From assembly GCA_963665545.2 (NCBI GenBank), contig CAXXKZ010000015.1, forward strand, positions 62,001 through 126,000: 64,000 bases of DNA. The letters are read 5' to 3'. The notes beneath the pieces are model-generated. The model searched no databases, was not told the DNA's origin, and saw only the letters and a program-made list of their open reading frames with translations. The translations under genes and the position numbers were made by a program. Source of the DNA: G963665545 sp963665545. GTDB lineage: Bacteria > Pseudomonadota > Gammaproteobacteria > Xanthomonadales > SZUA-36. This document shows, one piece after another, positions 26,601-34,698 of the stretch (within the stretch, counting starts at the first letter, position 1; each line of letters begins with the position of its first letter).

Positions 26601-26956
26601 TCCATCAAGGCGGGATGACGTCTTTGGAAACGCTACGCGCAGCGACAATGAATCCTGCCACCACGCTGGGCCTGGAGGATCAGATCGGCAGCATCAAGGC
26701 CGGCAAACTGGCTGACCTGATCGTGCTGGATGCCAATCCGCTGGAAGATATTCGTAACACCAACAGCGTCACTCACACCATGCTCAACGGCCGGCTGTAT
26801 GACGCTTTGAGCATGAATGAGGTGGGCAACCATGAGCGCCCGCGCTCCAAATTCTATTGGGAATTGCCTGAATATAACGGTATCGACTGGAATGAAAGCT
26901 GGTCGGGCAGTGATCAGACGAAGAACCGGGCTCTTGGTGAGGCCTATAGTCACTAG
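23642..26956 (+). CDS. Exported amidohydrolase with N-terminal TolB-like beta-propeller
   Basis: Large exported protein of 1104 residues. The signal peptide (MKNLAETLLLTFFSGGLFAG) is encoded in the right 74-bp repeat. Residues about 40-620 form WD40-like PD40 repeats (SPDGKTLVFDM, FSPDGSQIVFTSDRSG, FSPDGRRIAYILW). From about 660 an amidohydrolase domain follows: GLIDMHGHL (metal-binding HxH near 709), TIKSYRH, TIEHVNIMG (His near 855), NTGAHGQI and the ending GSIKAGKLADLIVLDANPLEDI. This propeller plus imidazolonepropionase/prolidase-like architecture is known in secreted peptide- or amide-degrading enzymes; the exact substrate is open. It probably formed an operon with the TonB receptor before the acylase and IS256 insertions. 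Confidence 0.9.
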   Translation: MKNLAETLLLTFFSGGLFAGDTDWEVTDSGMPYQEVVISTQEGSWMSVDVSPDGKTLVFDMLGDLYTLPSTGGEATLISSGPAIDRQPRFSPDGSQIVFTSDRSGQYNIWVSDRDGQNVRRISGETSLKISNAAWAPDGRYIVASRLGTGQVQPEWRFSLGLYHINGGIGREIVGTPHPMLPTIEPVLSPDGRHLFYTQATVAVGFGMDVHQPLFGIMQMDLASGHSETIAQGFGNAVTPQISADGKRLTFVRRVKSKTVLFVYDRTTGRETPVYDGLSRNILASPGQDGYYPQYNWFPDNRSVAIWAKGKLLRIDVDLAQVEEIPFTASAVHRISQVARFRHELAPDTFTVQAIHQVTTAPNGESIVFSALGRLWRKVLPDGVPKRLTRDSQADPGFEYDPQFSPDGRRIAYILWNDERGAALRTVNLRGGGGQTVITSPGVLRTPKWSPDQERIVYLVDAPNDIMAGYRANQGIYWIDAGGGDARRVADGEDPAFSGDGGRITFNTRGTAPTGGMANELKSVNLNGLDERSHAQSPEALKFRLSPDGNWLAFTQHHNIYVAPYKETGTAMKVLMTSPEVAVARVSKHAGWAAHWSGNGATLNWMLGDEYYRTPVESLFDTGGKPQDISSLPDQGAAVGLIAQSDVPVGVTAFVGARIITMEGNEVIDNGTVVVEGNHILAVGEDVDNIPGNARVINLDGKTIMPGLIDMHGHLTLHRGGVPPQKHPSLYAAAAFGVKTDFDPSAEDFTSATTAELLRAGRTVGPRYISVGGVALGALHSTATVPINSVDDARSLMRRKRELGFTTIKSYRHPMRRQKQQIIKAAHEFQVMVMPEGEFNIYNRIGLMLDGHTTIEHVNIMGVYYDDWLKLMAASGTAHTPTLIVAAGDTMGENYFYSSTKPWEEPKVRTFVQETFSSPYSPLSKTPSQPPWVRGMISVRLDESLWDIGYRAAARSMKKASDLGVLINTGAHGQINGLAVHWEMWVLHQGGMTSLETLRAATMNPATTLGLEDQIGSIKAGKLADLIVLDANPLEDIRNTNSVTHTMLNGRLYDALSMNEVGNHERPRSKFYWELPEYNGIDWNESWSGSDQTKNRALGEAYSH

Positions 26957-26989
26957 TCCCGGATCGCGCTGCGCTTGTCCGGGATGACG
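26956..26989. repeat. REP-like palindromic repeat, copy A (34 bp)
   Basis: A GTCCCGG...CCGGGATGACG unit that begins at the amidohydrolase stop codon and is identical to 29258-29291. Two shorter, degenerate CCGGGATGAC units follow before 27070. The CCCGG/CCGGG arms can form a hairpin, so it may also work as a transcription end or mRNA stabiliser. Confidence 0.8.
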
Positions 26990-27070
26990 GTGCGTTTGCC
27001 CAACACTTGCCCGGGATGACATTAGTTGCGCTACGCTGGTCCGGGATGACGCTAAATTGAGTGAAGATCA

Positions 27071-29083
27071 ATGATGAACAAGAGCCCTGGATCACTAATA
27101 CTGCACTTCCTCCTGATCACAACGCTGATCGGATGCCAGTTGCCCCAACGGGGTCAAGACTCAACCTCCACTCCGGTTGCAGTCGGCAAGGCCGGCGATT
27201 TTGCAAGCCTGTCTGCCCCTGACCGTTCCGTACTTGTCCAGGCAACGGGCGTCGCGTTCGGTCGGGACGATATTCCGCAGCCGCCCGCAAAGTACGAAGA
27301 AATCAGAATCGAGAAGAGCATCCTGGTGCCGATGCGCGACGGGGTGCGTCTGGCGACCGACCTGTACTTCCCGGTCGGTGCAAGCGGGCCGCTGCCGGTC
27401 ATCCTGATACGGCTGCCGTATAACAAAAATACCTTGGTTGGATTCAGACGATCAGGCTCACTGGGGCACTTTTTCGCCGGCCAGGGCTATGTGGTAGCTG
27501 TCCAGGACATGCGCGGACGATTCGAATCCGAAGGACTCTACACGGTGTCTCGGGCCGACAGGGATGACGGCTATGACAGCATCGAGTGGCTGTCCAATCA
27601 GGCCTGGTCAACGGGCAAGATCGGCACCTACGGCTGTTCCTACCTGGGTGAAAACCAGATCATGCAGGCGGCCACGCGCCACCCTAACCATTTCGCCGCG
27701 GTCCCGCAGGCCGCCGGTGGCAGTTACGGGGCGAGCAACCGCCCCTTTGGCGTCATTCGGGGTGGCGTATTCGAGCTCGCCACCGGCCTTGGCTGGTTCT
27801 GGAGTTACGGCGACAAGATCTTCTACCGGCCGCCGCCGGGATTGTCCGACACGCTCAGGCGCAGCCTTTCCGGCGGCTATCAGACCTTGCCGAACAAACC
27901 GGAAATAGACTTCAAGGAAGCATTTTGGCATTTGCCCACGGTGGATATCCTCAAGCACTATGGCGGTCCGGTCACCGATTATGAAGACTTCTTATCCCAC
28001 CCTCCAGGTGACCCGTATTGGGCGACACTCAATTACGTGCTCAACGACGACCATTTCGACGTGCCCGCACTGCATGTCAGTTCCTGGTTCGACGGCGTCC
28101 CACGGGAAACCACTCTGGAGTTCAACCTGTTTCGCGAAAATGCTGTTAGTAAGCGTGCGCGCGATAACCAGTACATGATCATGTCGCCGACCGCCCATTG
28201 CCGTTCCGAGCTGATGCCCGATGCGGACAATGCCTTGGTCGGGGAACTGCCGGTTGGCGACATCCGCCTGGATTACATGCACATCTACGTGAACTGGTTC
28301 GATCACTGGCTCAAAGGCGAGGAAAACGGTGTGCTGGACATGCCCAAGGTGCAGTATTATCTGATGGGCGCGAACGAATGGCGCAGCGCCGAAACCTGGC
28401 CGGTGCCGGATACCGAATTCACGAAGTTTTATCTGCACAGTGACGGCGGCGCGAATTCTCGCCTGGGATCGGGGATGTTGGATGTGCACAAACCATCACA
28501 CGCAGAGCCCTTCGACCGCTTCACCTACGATCCGGGAAATCCGGTGCCGTCCGTTGGTGGACCCATCTGTTGTATCAGCGCCGAGGCCGCTCCTGCCGGC
28601 AGTTATGATCAGTCCGAAGTGGAGATGCGTCACGACGTTCTGGTCTACACGACCCCGCCATTGGAGTACCCCCTTGATGTCGTTGGCCCGATCGATGTGC
28701 AGCTCTGGGTTTCTTCTTCGGCTAGAGACACCGACTTCACCGTCAAGCTGGTTGACGTCTATCCGGACGGCACGGCCTATAACATTCAGGAGGGCATACT
28801 GCGGGCGCGATACCGGGAAGGCTACGAAAAAACCGTATTCATGAAAGAAGGTGAGATTTATCCGCTGACAGTTGACCTGAGCGTCACGGCCAATCAATTT
28901 GGCCAGGGCCACCGAATTCGTATCGAAGTGTCCAGCAGTAACTTCCCGCGGTCTGAGCGCAATCTCAATACCGGCGGAAACAATTATGATGAGACGCAAT
29001 GGATCGTGGCCCGCAACCGTATTCATCACAGTAACCAATATCCATCTCACATTCTTCTGCCGATCGTACCCTCAACAAGGTGA
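27071..29083 (+). CDS. CocE/NonD family hydrolase (X-Pro dipeptidyl-peptidase, S15-like), lipoprotein
   Basis: Alpha/beta-hydrolase of the CocE/NonD group, acting on esters, amides or X-Pro peptides. The N terminus has a lipoprotein signal with lipobox LIGC (Cys near 24), so the protein should be lipid-anchored outside the inner membrane. Catalytic features are RDGVRLATDLYFP, QDMRGRFESEG, the nucleophile GTYGCSYLGE (Ser near 190), the Asp region SSWFDG and the His region SPTAHCR. The last third is the jelly-roll X-Pro_dipeptidase C-terminal domain (YTTPPLEYPLDVVGPIDV, TVDLSVTANQFGQGHRIRIEVSSSNFPR). All elements are present at a normal length of 670. ATG codons at 27071 and 27074 are both possible. 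REP-like repeats bracket the gene. Confidence 0.9.
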   Translation: MMNKSPGSLILHFLLITTLIGCQLPQRGQDSTSTPVAVGKAGDFASLSAPDRSVLVQATGVAFGRDDIPQPPAKYEEIRIEKSILVPMRDGVRLATDLYFPVGASGPLPVILIRLPYNKNTLVGFRRSGSLGHFFAGQGYVVAVQDMRGRFESEGLYTVSRADRDDGYDSIEWLSNQAWSTGKIGTYGCSYLGENQIMQAATRHPNHFAAVPQAAGGSYGASNRPFGVIRGGVFELATGLGWFWSYGDKIFYRPPPGLSDTLRRSLSGGYQTLPNKPEIDFKEAFWHLPTVDILKHYGGPVTDYEDFLSHPPGDPYWATLNYVLNDDHFDVPALHVSSWFDGVPRETTLEFNLFRENAVSKRARDNQYMIMSPTAHCRSELMPDADNALVGELPVGDIRLDYMHIYVNWFDHWLKGEENGVLDMPKVQYYLMGANEWRSAETWPVPDTEFTKFYLHSDGGANSRLGSGMLDVHKPSHAEPFDRFTYDPGNPVPSVGGPICCISAEAAPAGSYDQSEVEMRHDVLVYTTPPLEYPLDVVGPIDVQLWVSSSARDTDFTVKLVDVYPDGTAYNIQEGILRARYREGYEKTVFMKEGEIYPLTVDLSVTANQFGQGHRIRIEVSSSNFPRSERNLNTGGNNYDETQWIVARNRIHHSNQYPSHILLPIVPSTR

Positions 29084-29099
29084 TGCCAGCGCACTGACC

Positions 29100-29291
29100 C
29101 GCGTCATCCCGGGCTTAACCCCTGTCATCTGCTTAAGTACCGTCATCCCGGGCTTGACCCGGGACCCATAGTGCCTCCGGCAGTGTCATCACTGCGAAAC
29201 GGTCACATTAGCCATTCATGGAGCTGACCGGCGCTCATTCTACCCAACGCCCAATAGGTCCCGGATCGCGCTGCGCTTGTCCGGGATGACG
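29100..29291. repeat. REP-like palindrome cluster between CocE hydrolase and permease genes
   Basis: The 300 bp between 29084 and 29383 hold no gene. They contain GTCATCCCGGGCTT units at about 29103 and 29142, the second paired with GACCCGGGACC. A 34-bp GTCCCGG...GGGATGACG unit at 29258-29291 is identical to 26956-26989, and a further TTGTCCGGGAT copy lies near 29308. These resemble the common intergenic palindromes of proteobacteria. Confidence 0.75.
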
Positions 29292-29383
29292 ATACTCGTC
29301 ACTTGTCCGGGATCCGGTCCGCCAATCTCCGAACCTGTGCCCAGGGGCCAAAGCGCATAAACTGTGCCCTCTGGAGAATACCC

Positions 29384-30827
29384 ATGACAGCGAGACATGC
29401 CGAAAGGCTGAAAAAGGAACTCACGCCGCGGCACATGTTTGTGTTGGCTTTTGGCGGCACCATCGGGGTTGGCTGGATTACCATGCTGGGCCTGTGGATT
29501 GCTCAGGCGGGTTCGATAGGTGCGTTCGTGGGCTTCCTTGCCGGCGGTCTGCTGATCCTGTTGATCGGGCTGTGCTACGGGGAAGTTGCGAGCGCTTTTC
29601 CGGCCTCCGGCGGGGAAATTGTCTTTGCCTATGAAACATTTGGTTCGGCTGTGGCCTACGCGGCGGGATGGATGCTGATATTGCTCTTCACCGCCGTCAT
29701 GGCGTTTTTGGGGGTGTCCGCCGGCTTGGATTGTGTCGGTGCTGATTCCCGCAGCCAGCGGGCCTGTGGTCTATTCTGCGTTTGGCTCTGCGGTTTCCGT
29801 GGGTGACATTGTGATTGCCCAGGGCGGAATCGCCGCACTGGCCTGGCTGAACATTCGTGGCGCAAAGGCAGCGGCTCGATTTCAGGAGATTGCAACCTAC
29901 AGCTTTGCCGCGCTGACCATCGTGTTCATCGGGGCCGGGTTGCTGCTGGGTGACGCCGGCAATCTTCAGCCGGCTTTTACCGACCATTCCGGCAATGGTC
30001 CTCTATACGGCATTCTTGTGGTTTTCATGACCACACCGCTTTGGTACGCGGGTTTCAACATCATTCCCCAGGCCATGGGCGAGCGCGCGCCAGACGTGCC
30101 CCTGAGGAAAGTGGTGTTCGCCATGCTGTTGGCCATAGCGGCGGTCACTGTGTTCTACACTTTATTGATCCTGGCCACGTCGATGACGATGCCGAGGCCA
30201 GAGTTGTTGCGCCTTGAACTGCCGGCGGCCGGGGCGTTTGAAGCGGCATTTGATTCAAGGCTAATGAGCCGAATCGTGCTGGTGGGTGGGCTGTTAGGGC
30301 TGGTGACCAGTTGGAACGTGGTATTTTTCGGCGGCGCACGCGCGCTCTTCGCCCTCAGCCGCGCCCGTCTCGTGTCACCGTATTTTGCAGGTGTCCATCC
30401 GCGCTATGGAACCCCCTACCCGGCACTGGTGGCGATTGGATTAGCCAGCGCTGCGACCGCATTTTTGGGTGTCGGGGCCATTGGACGGCTTGCCAATATT
30501 GGTGGCATGTGTTTTGCCATACTTTTTCTGACCGTCAGCCTGGCCCTCATCCGTTTGCGCCGGGACAGGCCCCATGTTGTACGGCCGTTCAAGGTTTGGG
30601 GCGGCATGTTCATCGCCTCATTTGTCGCCATTGCCGCAAGCGGTATGCTATTGCTTTCGATTTGGGAAAGCCGGCCCAGGGACGGCGCCTTGTTGTCGGT
30701 GGAATGGTCACTTTTGTTTGGTTGGGGGGTCGCAGGCTTGATCTTGTGGTTTCCGCTTAAGAACATTCGCGATGGCATCAGCGATGCCGACCGAAAACAT
30801 TTAATTCTTGGTGAAGACCCCGAATGA
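29384..30827 (+). pseudogene. APC-superfamily amino acid permease, frameshifted
   Basis: Inner-membrane amino acid/polyamine permease split by a frameshift. The ATG at 29384 (GGAG upstream) opens ELTPRHMFVLAFGGTIGVGWI and the first helices (GGLLILLIGLCYGEVASAFPASGGE), normal for the family. After MAFLGVSAG near 29720 that frame ends in unrelated residues at 29806. The +1 frame continues seamlessly as AWIVSVLIPAASGPVVYSAFG and supplies the remaining helices (ATYSFAALTIVFIGAGLLL, TPLWYAGFNIIPQAMGE, GLVTSWNVVFFGGARALFALSRA) to the stop at 30827. Removing one base in the G-rich stretch 29710-29724 would restore one permease of about 480 residues. A T5-G5 homopolymer lies there, so a sequencing slip is possible. 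Confidence 0.8.
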
Positions 30828-30873
30828 TTGGCGCGAGATTGAATGCCATCGCCATTGGGATTGAGTAGCCGAT

Positions 30874-31818
30874 ATGAAACCCGAAAAGCTTTCCGGCGTT
30901 CTGTGCCCGGTCATTACTCCTTTCGACACGAATCTTGACCCGGATGCGGATCGGCTCATACGGCAATGCCGATGGCTGCTGGCACAAAATGTGGGTCTGG
31001 CCGTCTTTGGTACCAACAGCGAGGCGAATTCACTTTGCCTTGAAGAAAAAGTGCAACTGCTTGATCGATTGGTCGAAGCCGGTATCGACACCGGGCGAAT
31101 GATGCCTGGCACCGGTTGTTGTGCTCTGACCGATACGGTGAAACTCACCGCTCACGCCGCGAAACTCGGCTGCGCCGGAACGCTGATGCTGCCGCCTTTC
31201 TACTACAAAGGCGTGAGCGATGATGGTCTGTTTGCCAACTTTGCTGAGGTCATTGAGCGGGTGGGTGACGATTCGCTGCGAATCTATCTTTACCACATTC
31301 CACCGATTGCCCAGGTCGGGTTCTCCCTCGACCTGATCGAGCGATTGGTCAGAAGCTATCCCGCTACCGTCGTCGGCATCAAGGACAGCTCGGGTGACTG
31401 GGACGACACCCTATTGATGCTTGAGCGCCAATGGGATGACTTTCGGGTTTTCGTCGGCAGTGAGAGTTTTCTGTTGGCGAATATGCGAAACGGCGGTGCG
31501 GGCTGCGTCTCGGCGACCGCCAACGTCAACCCGGCCGCCATTGACCATCTGTACCGCCATTGGCAGGAGGGCGAAGCACAATCACTGCAACAGTCACTGG
31601 AAGACATACGGGACACCGTAATGGCTTACCCGATGATTGCGGCGCTCAAAGCCACCGTTGCGGCGTTTTCCGGCGATGAGCAGTGGCGGGTGGTGCGCCC
31701 GCCACTGGTTGAATTGACCACAGAACAAAGCACCCGTTTGGTGGCAGCGTTGCGCAACAAGGATTTCACCATGCCCGGGCTGCAAAAAAGCCACTCGGGC
31801 ATCCGAGCGGGCACGTAG
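30874..31818 (+). CDS. Dihydrodipicolinate synthase family (DapA-like) aldolase/lyase
   Basis: Class I aldolase of the DHDPS/N-acetylneuraminate lyase superfamily, a TIM barrel that forms a Schiff base with a 2-oxo acid. Family marks are GVLCPVITPFD at the start, FGTNSEANSL (the GTTGE-like carboxylate-binding loop), the Tyr of LYHIPP (near 139) and the Schiff-base Lys of GIKDSSGD (near 169). The altered loop, the YHIPP motif and the position beside a permease and a hydrolase suggest a catabolic aldolase rather than lysine biosynthesis. It follows the permease pseudogene after 46 bp and converges on the propeller gene at 31851. Confidence 0.87.
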   Translation: MKPEKLSGVLCPVITPFDTNLDPDADRLIRQCRWLLAQNVGLAVFGTNSEANSLCLEEKVQLLDRLVEAGIDTGRMMPGTGCCALTDTVKLTAHAAKLGCAGTLMLPPFYYKGVSDDGLFANFAEVIERVGDDSLRIYLYHIPPIAQVGFSLDLIERLVRSYPATVVGIKDSSGDWDDTLLMLERQWDDFRVFVGSESFLLANMRNGGAGCVSATANVNPAAIDHLYRHWQEGEAQSLQQSLEDIRDTVMAYPMIAALKATVAAFSGDEQWRVVRPPLVELTTEQSTRLVAALRNKDFTMPGLQKSHSGIRAGT

Positions 31819-31850
31819 GCGCGAGCCTTAGCTCGAATTCCGGAAAATGA

Positions 31851-32888
31851 CTACCGTTGCAGCGGTGAGTAAGCCACCCCGTCCGGACTCGACTGAACTT
31901 CCACTCGCGCCAGGGTCTCGCCGGTCTCCAGATTAATCACCAGCATGGAGTTATCGTTGCGTACCGTGACGAAAGCGTGAATGTTGTCCGGATGAGGGAA
32001 CACGCCAGCCGTTGAAGGGTTATCGACCTGGGTCATTTGCAGCGGGATGTATTTGATCACCTGTTTGCCCGCGACATCACCGACCATCAACGTACCGTTG
32101 GTGGCGTGCGGCACCAGCGCATATTTTCCGTTGGGGGTGAATTCCACGCGATAAGGGAATCCCGGAGATAGCAGTGTCTTGACGATTTGAAGGCTTTCCG
32201 TGCCAATGATTGAGACGGTATCTTCGGCGCGATTACCGGCCCAGACCCAACGGCCGTCCGGCGATACGGCGACGCCTTCGCACTCTTCGCCGGTTTCAAT
32301 ATCCCTGATCTTTTCACCGCTCTGAAAATCAAAAACGCTGACGCTTCCGCCGCCAGACATGTTTGAGGAATAGAGCCGCTTGTGGTCATTCGACAGAGAG
32401 AGCATATGCGAGCCGCTGTTGCCAGTTTCAAAAACGCGCTCGATCTCTCCGCTGGCGACGTTGACCAACAACAGAGCCTTGTTCCTCTCTGCAGTGCACA
32501 CGACCTGTGTGTCATCGACCCACTGAACATCGTGGGGGGCTGTGAATTTTCCCAGGCTAATGGTTTTAATGGTTGCGCCGTCCGGCAGCGAGATCAGGCT
32601 CAGTGTGTTTTCAGGGATGCCCTTATTGTAGAAATTGGTCACCATGGCGCGTCTGCCGTCCGGTGAAACCGCCACCTCATGCGGCCCGCCGACCACCGCC
32701 ACATGCCGATACGCCTCCATCGTCTTGAGATCGATCAAGGTGATGGAGTCCGACTCCTGGTTGACAACGACGACGGTCCCGGTCAGATTTTCAAGCCCAC
32801 TGGCGCTGGCTGGCAGAGCCGGTGGAGAGATAACATTGCCGGCAAGCAGCGCGGCAAAGGCAATCAAACAGGATGAGCGTGACGTCAT
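31851..32888 (-). CDS. Exported YncE-like beta-propeller protein (YVTN repeats)
   Basis: Exported seven-bladed propeller. A signal peptide (CLIAFAALLAGNVI) is followed by about 310 residues of 40-45-residue repeats. Examples are VAVSPDGRRAMVTNFYN, DTVSIIG, VAVSPDGRWVWAGNRAEDTV, FTPNGKYALVPHATNGT and VFPHPDNIHAFVTVRND. Related proteins include E. coli YncE and several quinoprotein-like or metal-related propellers, but no catalytic or cofactor site is evident here. It is convergent with the DapA-like gene and divergent from the D-cysteine desulfhydrase gene. The 278 bp to that gene contain nothing I can name. Confidence 0.85.
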   Translation of the reverse strand: MTSRSSCLIAFAALLAGNVISPPALPASASGLENLTGTVVVVNQESDSITLIDLKTMEAYRHVAVVGGPHEVAVSPDGRRAMVTNFYNKGIPENTLSLISLPDGATIKTISLGKFTAPHDVQWVDDTQVVCTAERNKALLLVNVASGEIERVFETGNSGSHMLSLSNDHKRLYSSNMSGGGSVSVFDFQSGEKIRDIETGEECEGVAVSPDGRWVWAGNRAEDTVSIIGTESLQIVKTLLSPGFPYRVEFTPNGKYALVPHATNGTLMVGDVAGKQVIKYIPLQMTQVDNPSTAGVFPHPDNIHAFVTVRNDNSMLVINLETGETLARVEVQSSPDGVAYSPLQR

Positions 32889-33166
32889 GGTGATTTTCTC
32901 TTGAGAAGCATCATTGGTTCAATTAAACACTGTGTGCCAATCATTTTAGCGCAAATGCGGCCAAGCACCCGCCGAGAGCGACACTATTTGAATCATCGCT
33001 GCCGGAGGTCATTGATTGGGCTGGCAAGGCGGAAGGAGTGCAGTATAGTGACCACTCGGCGTTACTTGTCGCTTATTTGGAGTAAGCAAACTGCGCTCCT
33101 CGTGCCTTGACTGGTGCGTGCGCTGGCAACCCCGAAATTGATTCATCGCCAACGAGTAGAAATAAA

Positions 33167-34180
33167 ATGCACCTTTCCCGTTTTCCGCGTCTGCATTTCG
33201 CCCATTTGCCCACACCACTGGAGTCTCTGACCCGGCTGAGCGAAGCGCTGGGCGGACCCAAGCTGTGGATCAAGCGCGATGACTGTACCGGCCTGTCTAC
33301 CGGGGGCAACAAAACCCGCAAGCTGGAGTTTTTGATGGCCCACGCCCTAGAGGAAAAGGCCGATACCATCATCACCCAGGGGGCGATTCAGTCCAACCAT
33401 GCCCGCCAGACCACCGCGATCGCCGCGAAATTGCGCATGGAATGCCATGTCCTGCTCGAAGACCGCACCGGACACCCGGACGACCCCTACATTTACAACG
33501 GCAATGTGCTGCTCGACCAATTGCACGGTTCCACCATTTCCAGGCGCCCCGCCGACACCGACATGAATGCAGCGATGGAAGAACTGGCGCAACAACTGCG
33601 CGATGACGGCAAAAGCCCTTACATCATCCCCGGGGGTGGTTCCAATGAGATCGGCGCACTGGGCTATGTCAACGCCGCGATCGAACTCACCACGCAGGCC
33701 AAGGACCGCTCACTGCGCATCGATCATCTGGTGCACGCGACGGGCAGTTCAGGCACCCAGGCCGGCCTGGTGCTGGGCATGGAAGGCATCAACAGTGGCA
33801 TTCCTGTCTATGGAGTGGGTGTACGTGCGCCCCGACAAAAGCAAGAGGAAATGGTCTTCGACCTGGCCCGGCGCACCGCAGTGTACATGGGCCTCAACCC
33901 CGATGTCATAAGCAGGGAAAAGGTCATCGCCAATTGCGATTATGTTGGCGATGGCTATGGACTGCCGACCCCGGCAATGGCCGAGGCGGTAAAAATGATG
34001 GCACAGTACGAAGGTATCTTGCTGGACCCGGTCTATTCCGGCAAAGGATTCTCGGGGCTGATCGATTTAATTCGAAAGGGTCATTTCAAAGCCGGAGAAA
34101 ATGTCGTATTTCTGCATACCGGCGGCAGCGCTGCCTTGTTTGGCTATCCTAACGTTTTCGATCTGCCTGGGTATATCTAG
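33167..34180 (+). CDS. dcyD: D-cysteine desulfhydrase (PLP-dependent)
   Basis: PLP enzyme of the ACC deaminase/D-cysteine desulfhydrase group, which breaks D-cysteine into pyruvate, ammonia and sulfide. I start at the ATG at 33167, which gives 337 residues with the standard N terminus (FPRLHFAHLPTPLE). The PLP-binding Lys is in STGGNKTRKLEFL (near 49). Further marks are QGAIQSNHARQT, PGGGSNEIGALGYV, ATGSSGTQAGLVLG, DYVGDGYGLPT, the catalytic-loop region GILLDPVYSGKG, and HTGGSAALFGY. The close match in these motifs favours D-cysteine desulfhydrase over ACC deaminase. About 80 bp downstream the repeat and IS110 region begins. Confidence 0.88.
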   Translation: MHLSRFPRLHFAHLPTPLESLTRLSEALGGPKLWIKRDDCTGLSTGGNKTRKLEFLMAHALEEKADTIITQGAIQSNHARQTTAIAAKLRMECHVLLEDRTGHPDDPYIYNGNVLLDQLHGSTISRRPADTDMNAAMEELAQQLRDDGKSPYIIPGGGSNEIGALGYVNAAIELTTQAKDRSLRIDHLVHATGSSGTQAGLVLGMEGINSGIPVYGVGVRAPRQKQEEMVFDLARRTAVYMGLNPDVISREKVIANCDYVGDGYGLPTPAMAEAVKMMAQYEGILLDPVYSGKGFSGLIDLIRKGHFKAGENVVFLHTGGSAALFGYPNVFDLPGYI

Positions 34181-34264
34181 CTGTGAATTCTAGCAACGTT
34201 GTTCACTCGTAAGGCTCGGTGCCATCGTTACCGCAAAGCGCCATGAGGGTATTGCGGTTCGCTC

Positions 34265-34385
34265 CTGGCGGATGGCCCTACGGACTTCCCTCACTCCTCC
34301 GCGCTTGGTGGGTCGGCTCCAACGGAACATCCTGTTCCGTGTCGCCTCGTCGAGCCATCCATGGCTCGACGACCCAGTCGCTTGT
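34265..34385 (-). repeat. 121-bp dispersed repeat, left inverted copy (R1)
   Basis: Reverse complement of 35850-35970 with 7 differences in 121 positions (about 94% identity). It contains the phrase CCGCGCTTGGTGGGTCGG and hairpin-forming GAGCCATCCATGGCTCG. The 518 bp between the desulfhydrase stop and the transposase hold only this repeat, a 35-bp repeat at 34625-34659, and otherwise unassignable sequence. Confidence 0.88.
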
Positions 34386-34624
34386 CGTCCTTCGGCATCC
34401 ACCTTGATGGAGCGCACCACAACCCCCTCATGACACTTTGCTGTCCCGGTGCGGCATCTTGGGGGCTTAAACGACCGCAACCGCCCTGGGGCAGCCAATC
34501 GCATGACTCACGCGCCAAATCTACGACATTTGTGACCCCTATGTGCGATAAGTTGGAACAAGCCGGAAAGAGTGACAGTGCTGCTTCCAGGACCCTTACT
34601 CCGAACCGGCATGTACCAGCGTTA

Positions 34625-34659
34625 GGAAAGCCCCATGAGTGGGCTGCTGTCCACGCCTT
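34625..34659 (-). repeat. 35-bp dispersed repeat, left inverted copy (R2)
   Basis: On the minus strand it reads AAGGCGTGGACAGCAGCCC and then CACTCATGGGGCTTTCC. It matches 36109-36143 at 33 of 35 positions and, slightly less well, 35969-36002. It ends close to the 3' side of the IS110 transposase gene, near where the element should end. Confidence 0.8.
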
Positions 34660-34698
34660 AAAGGATGCCGAACGCCGCACAAGATTCTATGGGTCTGG

